Assembly (NCBI GenBank): GCA_963798805.1
Contig: CAWCVC010000002.1
Location: 682,001-746,000 of the forward strand
Length of the DNA: 64,000 nucleotides
Direction of reading: 5' to 3'
From: CAVZCK01 sp963798805
GTDB lineage: Bacteria; Pseudomonadota; Alphaproteobacteria; Rhizobiales; Rhodomicrobiaceae
Below are positions 35,609-43,985 of the stretch, in pieces. The position numbers and the translations under genes were made by a program. The notes under the pieces were generated by a model, which saw only the letters and a list, made by a program, of their open reading frames with translations, did not search any database and had not been told where the DNA came from. Each line of letters begins with the position of its first letter. The stretch's first letter is position 1.

Positions 35609-36856
35609 ATGAACCCCGATCACCTAAATCTGCGCCATATCAGGGCGTTCTGCGAGGTCGCGCGATGCGGCAGCATTTCCGCGGCTGCCCATAACGTCCA
35701 TCTCTCCCAGCCGGCCATTACTCAGGCCATCGCCAAACTCGAGCGGTTGCTGCAGGTCACGCTGTTCGCGCGAAGCAGCACGGGCATGGCGACGACCGAG
35801 GCGGGATCGCTTCTGCTCAGGCGGGCCGGGCGTGCCCTCGATCTGATCAAAACCGGCACCCAGCTCTGCCACAGTAGAAGCGAGACGCGTCGCGGCAAGG
35901 GCTTCTCGAATTTCGACCAGCTGGTCACAACCGCCCAGCTCCGCGCCCTATTGGCGGTCTCGGAGTGCGGGAACTTCTCGCTCGCCGCCCGCGGCGTCGG
36001 AGTCTCGCAGCCGTCATTGCATCGGCTCGCGCGCGACCTGGAGCGGCTGGCGGGGGTGCCGCTGTTCGCGACCGTGACGCGGGGCGTCGATCTGACCCAA
36101 TCCGCGCTCGTCCTTGAGCGTCACGCGCGCCTCGCCTTTGCCGAGCTGGGGCAGGGTTTCGAGGAGCTGGACGCCACGCGCGGTATCGACAGTGCACGGA
36201 TCATGGTCGGCACGCTGCCTCTGGCGCGCTCGTCGATCCTGCCCAATGCCATCAATGCTCTGGCGCGATTGCGGCCCGAGGTACAGGTCGGCGTCGTCGA
36301 CGGCCCCTATGACGATCTGTTGTACGGCCTGCGACACGGCAAGCTGGATCTGATCATCGGCGCGCTTCGGATCCCGGTTCCGATCGACGACGTGGTTCAG
36401 GAGACGCTGTTCCATGACCGGCTCGCGGTGGTGGCCCGCAACGGCCATCCGTTGAGCGGCAAGCGCGTGCTGTCGGTGCGCGATCTGGCCGGCTATCCCT
36501 GGGTGATACCGAAGCGCGGACCGCCGACGCGGGAGCATTTCGACGCCCTTTTTCGCAATGCCGGCCTCGACGCGCCGAAAGGTCTCATCGAGTCGAGCTC
36601 GCTCGTTCTCCTCCGCGGGCTGCTGCTCGGCAGCGACCGCCTGACGCTGGTCTCGGCGCATCAAATTCAGCACGAGGAGCGAATGGGCACGCTGCAGCGC
36701 CTACCGCTCGACCTGGAGCATACATCCCGCCCGATCGGGACAACGGTGCGGCGCGATTGGCATCCCACCGCCACGCAAGTGCTGTTCCTTAAGCTGTTGC
36801 GCAAGGCGAGCCAGCAAGCCGCCCGGCCAGAGCTTGCCTATTCAGAAATTGAATAG
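35609..36856 (+). CDS. LysR-family regulator with two N-terminal helix-turn-helix domains
   Basis: A 415-residue regulator, about 110 longer than usual. The N-terminus is a LysR wHTH (LRHIRAFCEVARCGSISAAA, VHLSQPAITQAIAKLERLLQ). After a linker a second complete wHTH follows at about residues 105-180 (TTAQLRALLAVSECGNFSLA, GVSQPSLHRLARDLERLAGV). The substrate-binding fold comes after that (ILPNAINALARLRPEVQVGV, HDRLAVVARNGHPL). It lies divergent to the aldolase operon and upstream of the LigJ-type gene, so it probably controls both. ATG 35609 is preferred over a TTG two codons earlier. Confidence 0.85.
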   Translation: MNPDHLNLRHIRAFCEVARCGSISAAAHNVHLSQPAITQAIAKLERLLQVTLFARSSTGMATTEAGSLLLRRAGRALDLIKTGTQLCHSRSETRRGKGFSNFDQLVTTAQLRALLAVSECGNFSLAARGVGVSQPSLHRLARDLERLAGVPLFATVTRGVDLTQSALVLERHARLAFAELGQGFEELDATRGIDSARIMVGTLPLARSSILPNAINALARLRPEVQVGVVDGPYDDLLYGLRHGKLDLIIGALRIPVPIDDVVQETLFHDRLAVVARNGHPLSGKRVLSVRDLAGYPWVIPKRGPPTREHFDALFRNAGLDAPKGLIESSSLVLLRGLLLGSDRLTLVSAHQIQHEERMGTLQRLPLDLEHTSRPIGTTVRRDWHPTATQVLFLKLLRKASQQAARPELAYSEIE

Positions 36857-36969
36857 CGCTTGCGGGCATCGAACTTCTGCTTGCCGACGGCGGCTGCTAA
36901 GGCTGTTAAGCAAGGCTGCAGAGCTTTCTCCCGTGCGCTGCCGCATGAGCCGAAGTTTGGAAGGATGCC

Positions 36970-37977
36970 ATGATCATCGATTGTCACGGCCACTACACCA
37001 CCGCCCCAGCCGCACTCGCGGAGTGGCGGAAGCAGCAGATCGACACCAAGGGCGATCCGGCCCAGATGGCCAAACCGGACGGCCCTGTGATGAGTGATGA
37101 CGAGATCCGTGAGAGCCTCGAGAAGACGCAGCTCCGGCTACAGCGCGAGCGCGGCACCGACCTGACGATCTTCTCGCCGCGCGCGGGCGGCATGGGGCAC
37201 CATATCGGTGATGAAAAGATGAGTCGGCAATGGTCCCGCATATGCAACGATCTGATCAAAAGGGTGCGCGATCTTTACCCGGAGAATTTCGCGCCGGTTT
37301 GCCAGCTTCCTCAGTCACCGGGATGCCGCCCGGAAAATGTGATCCCCGAACTCGTGCGCTGTGTCGATGAGCTCGGCTTTATCGGCTGCAATCTGAATCC
37401 TGACCCGAGCGGCGGCTATTGGACCGATCCCCCGCTGACCGATCCGTGGTGGTACAAGCTTTATGAGAAGCTGATCGAGCTGGACGTGCCGGCGATGATC
37501 CATGTCAGTCACTCCTGCAATCCCAATTTCCATTTCACCGGCGCCCACTACATCAATGCCGACACGGCGGCGTTCATGCAGTTGCTGCAGTCGGACCTGT
37601 TCGAACGGTTTCCGGGCCTTCGCTTGATCATTCCGCATGGCGGCGGCGCGGTGCCGTATCACTGGGGGCGGTATCGGGGGATTGCCATCGACATGAAGCG
37701 GCCAGAGCCGGCAGAGCTGATGGGGGAAAACCTCTACTTCGACACCTGCGTCTATCATCAGCCAGGCATCGATCTGCTGACCGATGTGGTGCCGGTCGAC
37801 AATGTCCTGTTTGCCTCGGAGATGCACGGCGCCGTCCGATGCGCGGATCCTGACACCGGCCACTTCTTCGACGATACGCGGCGCTATATCGAAGCGAGCC
37901 CCCAGCTGAGCGATGCGGATCGGCAAAAGATATTTTCCGGCAACGCGCTGAAGCTCTTCAAGAGACTGAAAATCTGA
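36970..37977 (+). CDS. ligJ: 4-oxalomesaconate hydratase (amidohydrolase family)
   Basis: A 335-residue amidohydrolase-fold protein close in length and motif order to LigJ: IIDCHGHYTTAP at the N-terminus, IFSPRAGGMGHHIGDEK, MIHVSHSCNP, IPHGGGAVPYHWGRYRG and a C-terminal FASEMHGAV region. LigJ hydrates 4-oxalomesaconate to 4-carboxy-4-hydroxy-2-oxoadipate, the substrate of the LigK-type aldolase encoded nearby. GGAAGGA precedes the ATG. Ring-cleavage dioxygenase and lactonase genes are not in the window. Confidence 0.85.
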   Translation: MIIDCHGHYTTAPAALAEWRKQQIDTKGDPAQMAKPDGPVMSDDEIRESLEKTQLRLQRERGTDLTIFSPRAGGMGHHIGDEKMSRQWSRICNDLIKRVRDLYPENFAPVCQLPQSPGCRPENVIPELVRCVDELGFIGCNLNPDPSGGYWTDPPLTDPWWYKLYEKLIELDVPAMIHVSHSCNPNFHFTGAHYINADTAAFMQLLQSDLFERFPGLRLIIPHGGGAVPYHWGRYRGIAIDMKRPEPAELMGENLYFDTCVYHQPGIDLLTDVVPVDNVLFASEMHGAVRCADPDTGHFFDDTRRYIEASPQLSDADRQKIFSGNALKLFKRLKI

Positions 37978-38174
37978 CCCGTGCTCCGCATGAAGCCAGC
38001 GTGGCGCCAGGCAACGTCTCCATCCTTTCCGGCGAACGCCTGAGTGTCGGCAAGGCCATGCGAGGTTCAATCTAGACTTCGGCGTGGCGCGCTGGCGTAA
38101 GTGCCGCGTGCTCCGCGCTTTCGCCATCGGATCGCATACCCGGCCGAGCACATTGCCTTCGCCTGATCAGCCTC
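37978..38174. other. Intergenic stretch, no convincing gene
   Basis: The 336 bp between ligJ and the Liv-type operon hold no recognisable gene. A 48-codon minus-strand frame starting near 38213 (MPKYYAVLYITCQE) overlaps the promoter of the next operon and matches nothing I know. Confidence 0.4.
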
Positions 38175-38248
38175 TTGGCATGTGATGTATAATACTGCAT
38201 AATATTTGGGCATTTTCGGTCCTTTCTCCCGGGGCGTGGAACCGCCCC
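38175..38248 (+). promoter_or_regulatory. Promoter and 5' leader hairpin of the Liv-type amide operon
   Basis: TTGGCA (38175-38180) and CATAAT (38198-38203) are spaced by exactly 17 bp, a good sigma-70-type promoter. The leader carries a 6-bp GC hairpin (38231-38236 with 38243-38248). The first gene starts at 38314. Confidence 0.55.
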
Positions 38249-38313
38249 CCGATGAGCCCCGTTTGGCATGGGTTTTGCTTGCATAACAATGAACTAGTAA
38301 CGGAGGGTCGGGC

Positions 38314-39477
38314 ATGAACCACTCGTCTTCAGTACGGCGCGGCGCTGTCGTCATTGCGCTGATGTGTTTGTCTTTCGCCCCGGCGAAGGCCGAGGATGTC
38401 ATCAAGATCGGCATCCCGACCGGGCTTTCGGGCGCCAACAGCGTGGTCGCGCCGTCTGTCGTGCAATCGGCCGAGTTGGCGGTCGACGAGATCAATGCCG
38501 CCGGCGGCATCATGGGCAAGAAGGTGATGCTCGAGGTGGCCGATGACGGCTCGGGCGCGGCCGGCGCGCAAAAGGCCGCCAACTCGCTGATCTTCCAGAA
38601 GAAGGCCAATGTGCTGATCTCGATGCAGACGAGCGCCGCCCGCAACGGCATGCTGCCGATCGTGACACGCGGCAGAGTGCCTTATATCTACACCTCGCTC
38701 TATGAGGGCCGCTCCTGCAACAAATATCTCTATGTCGACGCGCCCGTGCCGGAGCAGATGGTCGGCCCGATCGTCGACCACTTCATGGACGCCTTCAAAT
38801 CCAAGACCTTCTTCCTGGTCGGCAGCGACTATGCCTTCGGGCGCGGCATGCTCGCCTTTACGAGAGCCTATATCGAGAAGAAGGGCGGCAAGGTCGTCGG
38901 TGACGAATATCAGCCGATGGACGCAACCGACTGGACCGCGATCATCTCCAAGATGCGCAGCGCCAATCCGGATGCTGTGGTGTTCTCGACGGCTGGCGGT
39001 GCGCCGAACGTCACCCTGCAGAAGCAGTTCAAGGCAGCGGGGATGACCGCTCACGTGGGCAATCTCAGCGTCGATGAAGGCACGGCCAAGAGCATGGGCG
39101 CCGACGCGGAAGGCATCTTCATCTCGGCCTCCTTCCTGACCAATATCGACACGCCGGCGAACAAGAAGTTCATGGCAGCGATGAAGGCGAAGTTCGGCGA
39201 TAAGCTGCTGACGCCGAACGATCTGTCCGTGCCGGAATATGACGCGGTCTATCTCTACAAGGCTGCGGTCGAGAAGGCGAAATCGACGGCTGCCGACAAG
39301 GTCATCAAGACGCTTCCCGAGGTCTCCTTCGACGGGCCGCGCGGCAAGATCCAGATGAACAAGGAGCACCACGCACCGCTCTCCATGTATCTTGGCCAGG
39401 TGCAGGCGGACGGCTCGGTGAAGATCGTCAAGACCTTCCCCAATGTCGATCCGGGCGATCAGTGCCCGAAGCTCTGA
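38314..39477 (+). CDS. Liv-type ABC transporter substrate-binding protein
   Basis: A 387-residue periplasmic protein with a Sec signal peptide (VVIALMCLSFAPAKA, cleavage before EDVIK). The mature part is a type I periplasmic fold (IKIGIPTGLSGANSVVAPSV, ELAVDEINAAGGIMGKKVML) of the branched-chain amino acid/amide/urea group. GGAGGG lies upstream of the ATG. It heads an operon with permeases, ATPases and four amide-related enzymes, so the ligand is probably an amide or ureide. The GRSCNKY and DQCPK cysteines may form a disulfide. Confidence 0.85.
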   Translation: MNHSSSVRRGAVVIALMCLSFAPAKAEDVIKIGIPTGLSGANSVVAPSVVQSAELAVDEINAAGGIMGKKVMLEVADDGSGAAGAQKAANSLIFQKKANVLISMQTSAARNGMLPIVTRGRVPYIYTSLYEGRSCNKYLYVDAPVPEQMVGPIVDHFMDAFKSKTFFLVGSDYAFGRGMLAFTRAYIEKKGGKVVGDEYQPMDATDWTAIISKMRSANPDAVVFSTAGGAPNVTLQKQFKAAGMTAHVGNLSVDEGTAKSMGADAEGIFISASFLTNIDTPANKKFMAAMKAKFGDKLLTPNDLSVPEYDAVYLYKAAVEKAKSTAADKVIKTLPEVSFDGPRGKIQMNKEHHAPLSMYLGQVQADGSVKIVKTFPNVDPGDQCPKL

Positions 39478-39499
39478 GTTGGTGGCGAATGCCTTTCTA

Positions 39500-39606
39500 C
39501 GTCGTCCCGGACAGCCGCAAGGCTGATCCGGAACTCATTGGCTTCCCCGCCGGGCATTGTCCTGCCGCAAGGCTAATAGGCTCCGGCTCTGACGGCCGGG
39601 GCGACG
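39500..39606. repeat. Palindromic intergenic repeat (RIME-like), copy 2
   Basis: About 107 bp between the binding-protein gene and livH share block order with 5847-5950: CGTCGTCCCGGAC, GATCCGGAACTCATTGGC, CTAATAGGCTCCGGCTC and GGCCGGGGCGACG. The ends are complementary. The block is transcribed within the operon, so it could also act as an mRNA processing or attenuation site. Confidence 0.7.
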
Positions 39607-39645
39607 TCCGAAGGGACAAAACGCCTTGGCGATGAGGCAGCCGCG

Positions 39646-40482
39646 ATGACCGCACTCGCTCTCGACATCGTCACGACCGCGGCGATCCTGTTCGCCGTCG
39701 CCTCGGGCCTCCTGATCATCCTCGGTGTGCTGAAGATCGTGAACTTCGCGCACGGCGGTTTTCTGACAGTGGGCGGCTATTCGGCGCTGGTGGTGACGCA
39801 GCTCGGCTGGAGTCCGTGGCTCGCCTATCCGGCCGCATTCCTCGCCGGCCTCGTGCTGGGCGGGGTGATCGAGCGCTTCGTCGTCCGCCCGCTCTATGAC
39901 CGCCCGCTCGACGCGATCCTGGCCACCTGGGGCCTCGGCATCATCATCGGCCAGCTCATCACCATCGCCTTCGGCCGCGAGATCCAATTCGTGCAGACGC
40001 CGATCACCGGCGCGGCCAGCATTCTCGGCGAGACCTATTCGCTTTATCGGCTGTTTTTGATTTTGGCGGCGGCGATCGTGGCGGGCGGTATTGCGGTGCT
40101 GTTCTCCGCGACGCGGCTCGGGCTGGAGGCGCGCGCGGTGATCATGAACGAGCCGCTGGCGCGCGGGCTGGGCATCAACAGCGGCTATGTGCGCTTCGTC
40201 ACCTTTTGCTTCGGTGCAGGGCTGGCAAGCCTCGCCGGAGCGCTGATCACGCCGCTCTCCAGCGTCGATCCGAATATGGGCGTGCCCTGGCTGGTGAACG
40301 CTTTCATGCTGGTGCTGGTCTCCTCCGTCTCGCTCCTTAGCCTGGCGACGGCAGCGATTACGCTCGGCGGCGCGCAGGTGCTGGTCTCGACCTTCGTCAG
40401 CCCGGTGATCGGCGGCCTCACCATCGTCGTGCTGGCCGCTCTGATCCTGCGCATCCGGCCCGCGGGGTTCGGCCATGGCTGA
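39646..40482 (+). CDS. Liv-type ABC transporter permease (LivH)
   Basis: A 278-residue membrane protein with about eight segments and the LivH hallmarks VLKIVNFAHGGFLTVGGY near the N-terminus and ARGLGINSGYVRFVTFCFGAGLASLAGAL in the middle. It pairs with the LivM part of the next protein. Its end overlaps the next start by eight bases. Confidence 0.88.
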   Translation: MTALALDIVTTAAILFAVASGLLIILGVLKIVNFAHGGFLTVGGYSALVVTQLGWSPWLAYPAAFLAGLVLGGVIERFVVRPLYDRPLDAILATWGLGIIIGQLITIAFGREIQFVQTPITGAASILGETYSLYRLFLILAAAIVAGGIAVLFSATRLGLEARAVIMNEPLARGLGINSGYVRFVTFCFGAGLASLAGALITPLSSVDPNMGVPWLVNAFMLVLVSSVSLLSLATAAITLGGAQVLVSTFVSPVIGGLTIVVLAALILRIRPAGFGHG

Positions 40483-42316
40483 CGCAGTGAGCGCTCCAAT
40501 CGCCGTGGCCCGGCGCGCTTTTCCCGGCCGCCTCGTCACGGTGGCGGGCGTGACCGCCCTGCTGATTGCCGCAGTCGCGGCTGGGCCGTATGTGCTTGAC
40601 ACCTATACGGTCAACATCCTGGTGCGCTCTTTCGTCTACGCGGCGACGGCACTGACCGTCGACATTCTCTGGGGCTATACCGGCATCCTCACTTTCGGCC
40701 AGGCGGCGTTCTTCGGCATCGGCGCCTACGCCGCGGGCATGACCTTTACCTATCTCGATTTCTCGCCCGAGACGGCCATCCTTGCGCTGATCATTGGCCT
40801 TGCCGTATCGGCGCTCGTCGCGGCGATCACCGGCTGGATTGCCTTCTTCCACGGGGCCTCGCCGCTCTATGTGGCCATCGTCACCCTCGCCTTGCCGATC
40901 ATCTTCGTGCAGGTGCTCTATTCCGGCGGCACCACCACCGGCTCATCGAGCGGCCTCGTCGGCTACAACACCTTCGACCTCTCCGTAGAGGGGTGGTTCA
41001 CCGTCACCGGCATCGGCCTCGTCCTGCTGACGGTTGCAGCCTGGTTCTTCGTCAACAGCGATTTCGGCCGCGTGCTGGTCGCGATCCGCGAGAACGAGCA
41101 GCGCTGTACCTATCTCGGCATCGATGCGCCGCGCATCAAAATCCTCCTGATGGTGGCCATGGCGATGATCGCCTCGGTCGCCGGCTATGCCTATGCGGGC
41201 TATACCGTCGTCGTTGCGCCTGAGATCGGCAGTTTCGTCTTCGGCACAGAGCTTGTCATGTGGGTCGCGCTCGGCGGGCGCGGCACGCTGATCGGGCCGG
41301 TCCTCGGCACAGTCGCCATCGATCTGACCAGCGCCTATCTCTCCGGCAATCTGCCCTTCGTCTGGAAGCTGATCGTCGGCTCGGTGTTCGTGCTAATCAT
41401 CGTTGCGCTGCCGCAAGGCATATTGCCGGTGATCAAGGCCGGGGCGCGGTGGCTTTGGTCGGCCATATCGCGCCGGACGGCCACTCCCATCCTCGCGGTT
41501 CCGGCGCTCGCCGAGACGAAATCGGCCCGCCGCTCTGGCGCCGGCTCGGACGCACCCGCCCTTCAGACCACTGAACTGTCGCGCAGTTATGGCAGCTTGA
41601 AAGTGCTCGAAGGCGTAACCTTCGAGGCTCTCGGCAGCGAGCTGCTCGGCATTATCGGGCCGAACGGCGCGGGCAAGACAACGCTGATGCGCTGCCTCTC
41701 GGACGGCTATGAGCGCTCCGGCGGCACGGTCGCCGTGTTCGGCAACGACATCGCCCGCACGCCGCCTGACGGCGTCGTCGGCTTCGGTATCGGCCGCAGC
41801 TTTCAGACCACCAGCCTGTTCGAGACGCTGACCGTCGCCGAATGCCTGCGGCTGGCGCGCTACCGCCTCGACCGCACGCGGATGCTGAGCCACGAGCCCA
41901 CGCTCGCTCTGCCGGACAGCGCCCGCCGGGTCATCACCGCGACCGGCCTCGACCGGCAGATGGCGACCGAGTGCCGCCACCTGTCCCATGGTATGAAGCG
42001 CGCCCTGGAGCTGGCCATGGTGCTGGCGCTGGAGCCGAATGTGCTCTTGCTGGACGAGCCGACCGCCGGCCTGACCAAGCCTGAGCGCACGCTGATCGGC
42101 AGCATCCTCGCCGATCTCGTCCGCCGCGAGGGGCTTTGCATCCTCATCATCGAGCACGACCTCGATTTCGTCCGCGATATCTCCACCCGCATCATCGTGC
42201 TGCATCAGGGCAAGGTGCTGCTCGATGGCTCGGTGGCGGAGGTGGTCAGCTCCGATCTCGTGCGCTCGATCTATGCCGGCGAGGTCGCAATTCCCGCTCC
42301 GGAGACTGCGCCATGA
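40475..42316 (+). CDS. Liv-type ABC transporter permease-ATPase fusion (LivM-LivG)
   Basis: A 613-residue fusion. Residues 1-330 are a LivM permease (LWGYTGILTFGQAAFFGIGAY and IRENEQRCTYLGIDAPRIK). After a linker, residues 365-605 are a LivG ATPase: Walker A GPNGAGKTTLMRCLSD, signature LSHGMKRALELAMVLA, Walker B VLLLDEPTAGLT and a switch histidine in IIEHDLDFV. The signature reads LSHGM instead of LSGGQ, as in many LivG proteins. The fusion ties one ATPase to the permease stoichiometrically. ATGA overlap with the LivF gene follows. Confidence 0.88.
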   Translation: MADAVSAPIAVARRAFPGRLVTVAGVTALLIAAVAAGPYVLDTYTVNILVRSFVYAATALTVDILWGYTGILTFGQAAFFGIGAYAAGMTFTYLDFSPETAILALIIGLAVSALVAAITGWIAFFHGASPLYVAIVTLALPIIFVQVLYSGGTTTGSSSGLVGYNTFDLSVEGWFTVTGIGLVLLTVAAWFFVNSDFGRVLVAIRENEQRCTYLGIDAPRIKILLMVAMAMIASVAGYAYAGYTVVVAPEIGSFVFGTELVMWVALGGRGTLIGPVLGTVAIDLTSAYLSGNLPFVWKLIVGSVFVLIIVALPQGILPVIKAGARWLWSAISRRTATPILAVPALAETKSARRSGAGSDAPALQTTELSRSYGSLKVLEGVTFEALGSELLGIIGPNGAGKTTLMRCLSDGYERSGGTVAVFGNDIARTPPDGVVGFGIGRSFQTTSLFETLTVAECLRLARYRLDRTRMLSHEPTLALPDSARRVITATGLDRQMATECRHLSHGMKRALELAMVLALEPNVLLLDEPTAGLTKPERTLIGSILADLVRREGLCILIIEHDLDFVRDISTRIIVLHQGKVLLDGSVAEVVSSDLVRSIYAGEVAIPAPETAP

Positions 42317-43020
42317 GCGCCGCCGCCCTCGACATCGCCGGTATCAGCAGCGGCTATGGCGAGGCCGTCGTGCTCCGCAACATCTCGCTGTCCATCTTGC
42401 CCAGCGAGATTTTCGCGCTGCTCGGCAAGAACGGCATGGGCAAGACGACACTATTGAAGACCGTGCTCGGCTTCCTGCGCGCCCAGGCCGGACGCATCCG
42501 CCTGTTCGGTGAGGACGTGACGGGGCTGCCGACCTATGTCATCGCCCGTCGGAGCATCGCCTACACGCCGCAGGAGCAGACGCTGTTCCAGGAGCTGACC
42601 GTCGAGGAGAATCTCCGGCTCGGTCTGCGCGACGAGAAGGGCCTGGCGGACGGTATTGCACGCATTTCCGAATATTTTCCGATCATCCGCGAGCGTCTGA
42701 AGCAGAAGGCCGGCACGCTGAGTGGCGGCGAGCAGAAGATGCTGATCGTCTCCCGTGCGCTGCTCGCAAGCCCGCGGCTGATGATGATCGACGAGATCTC
42801 GGAGGGTCTGCAGCCCTCGATGATCCAACGGCTGACCAAGGTGCTGCGGGCCGAACGCGAGCGCACCGGCATGACGATTTTCGTTGTCGAGCAGAATGTG
42901 CCTTTCGCCTTCTCGGTCGCTGACCGCTACGCCGTGCTGAAGATCGGCGAGATCGCCGATGAGGGCTCGACGGGCGACAAAGCCGCCGCGGCTCGCGTGC
43001 AGGATCAGCTTCGGGTGTGA
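42313..43020 (+). CDS. Liv-type ABC transporter ATP-binding protein (LivF)
   Basis: A 235-residue ATPase: Walker A GKNGMGKTTLLKTVLG, Q-loop YTPQEQTLFQELTVEENLRLG, signature TLSGGEQKMLIVSRAL, Walker B LMMIDEISEGLQ and IFVVEQNVPFAF. The Walker B aspartate is followed by EISEG rather than EPSEG. ATG 42313 overlaps the preceding stop as ATGA. It forms the ATPase heterodimer with the LivG half of the fusion protein. Confidence 0.88.
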   Translation: MSAAALDIAGISSGYGEAVVLRNISLSILPSEIFALLGKNGMGKTTLLKTVLGFLRAQAGRIRLFGEDVTGLPTYVIARRSIAYTPQEQTLFQELTVEENLRLGLRDEKGLADGIARISEYFPIIRERLKQKAGTLSGGEQKMLIVSRALLASPRLMMIDEISEGLQPSMIQRLTKVLRAERERTGMTIFVVEQNVPFAFSVADRYAVLKIGEIADEGSTGDKAAAARVQDQLRV

Positions 43021-43030
43021 GACGGCGGCG

Positions 43031-43774
43031 ATGAGCGAAGCCAACACATTTTCCATCGTTGCCCGCTGCCCGCGGACCGGTCAGCTCGGCGTGGCGGTGG
43101 CAAGTGCCGTACCAGCCGCCGGCTCGATGTGTCCTTATATCCAGTCGGCGGTCGGCGCGGTGTCCACGCAGAGCTGGGTCAATCCCTATCTTGCGCTGAC
43201 TGCGCTCGCCAAGCTGGAGAAAGGCGCTGGCGCGAAACACGCCTTAGCCATAGCGCTTGCCGGTGACGATGCGCGCGAATTCCGGCAGTTCGGCCTCGTT
43301 GATGCGCAAGGCGAGAGTGCGGCTCATACTGGGGCCGAATGCACCCCTTGGGCCGGGCAAATTCTACGGCCGGGTCTCGCCATCATCGGCAACATGCTGA
43401 CTGGCCCCCAAGTGCTGGATGCGATGTCCGTCGCTTTCGAAGCTGGCGCCGATGCCGACCTTGCCGAGCGGCTGATGCGTGCGCTGGAAGCCGGCGACGT
43501 GGCCGGCGGCGACAAGCGCGGCAAGCAATCGGCGGCGCTGCGCGTCCATGCCGAGGAGGTCTACGGGCTGATCGACATCCGTGTCGACGAGCATCCAGAG
43601 CCGGTCAGCGAATTGCGGCGCGTGCTGCGCATCGCCCACGCTCAGCTCGTGCCCTTCGTTCTCGGCATGCCGAAGCGCGGCAAGCCGGCCGAGCCTGCGC
43701 CGCCGGAGGTAACCGAGATGTTGCTGCGCTCGCCTCCGGACCGGCCGGAAGGCGGCGGCAGCCGGCGTAATTGA
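43031..43774 (+). CDS. DUF1028 family protein
   Basis: A 247-residue protein with the full DUF1028 pattern: TFSIVARCPRTGQLGVAVASAVPAAG, AVGAVSTQSWVNPYL, the GAECTPWAGQI segment and GNMLTGPQVLDAM. DUF1028 proteins resemble Ntn-type amidohydrolases, and no reaction has been firmly assigned to my knowledge. It lies 10 bp after LivF and 19 bp before the AtzG-like gene in an operon of amide-cleaving enzymes, so a hydrolytic step on the imported compound is likely. Confidence 0.8.
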   Translation: MSEANTFSIVARCPRTGQLGVAVASAVPAAGSMCPYIQSAVGAVSTQSWVNPYLALTALAKLEKGAGAKHALAIALAGDDAREFRQFGLVDAQGESAAHTGAECTPWAGQILRPGLAIIGNMLTGPQVLDAMSVAFEAGADADLAERLMRALEAGDVAGGDKRGKQSAALRVHAEEVYGLIDIRVDEHPEPVSELRRVLRIAHAQLVPFVLGMPKRGKPAEPAPPEVTEMLLRSPPDRPEGGGSRRN

Positions 43775-43793
43775 CAGCTTGCGGGAGGACAAG

Positions 43794-43976
43794 ATGGACG
43801 AACTGGAGCAGCTTATTGAAGCGCTTGGCATCGATCTGAGGCCGGACCGGCGAGCGGCAGTGCTGGCCGCATTCAAGCCCGTTGCCGAGGAGATCGCCAA
43901 GCTGCGCAGCCTCGACCTGACGGATGTGCATCCGGCGGTGGTGTTCTCGCCGCTCCCTATTGACGACAAGAACTGA
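43794..43976 (+). CDS. AtzG-like small subunit (DUF4089)
   Basis: A 60-residue protein reading MDELEQLIEALGIDLRPDRR and VHPAVVFSPLPID. It resembles AtzG, the GatC-like partner that stabilises the amidase AtzE in cyanuric acid/biuret breakdown. The amidase gene follows after nine bases, so an AtzG-AtzE-like complex is probable. ATG 43794 has GGGAGG upstream. Confidence 0.75.
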   Translation: MDELEQLIEALGIDLRPDRRAAVLAAFKPVAEEIAKLRSLDLTDVHPAVVFSPLPIDDKN

Positions 43977-43985
43977 GGTGCGGCC

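Noticed and set aside
38067..38651. Minus-strand frame of 194 codons over the Liv-type promoter and signal peptide
   Set aside because: It overlaps a promoter and an excellent signal-peptide gene on the other strand and shows no domain.
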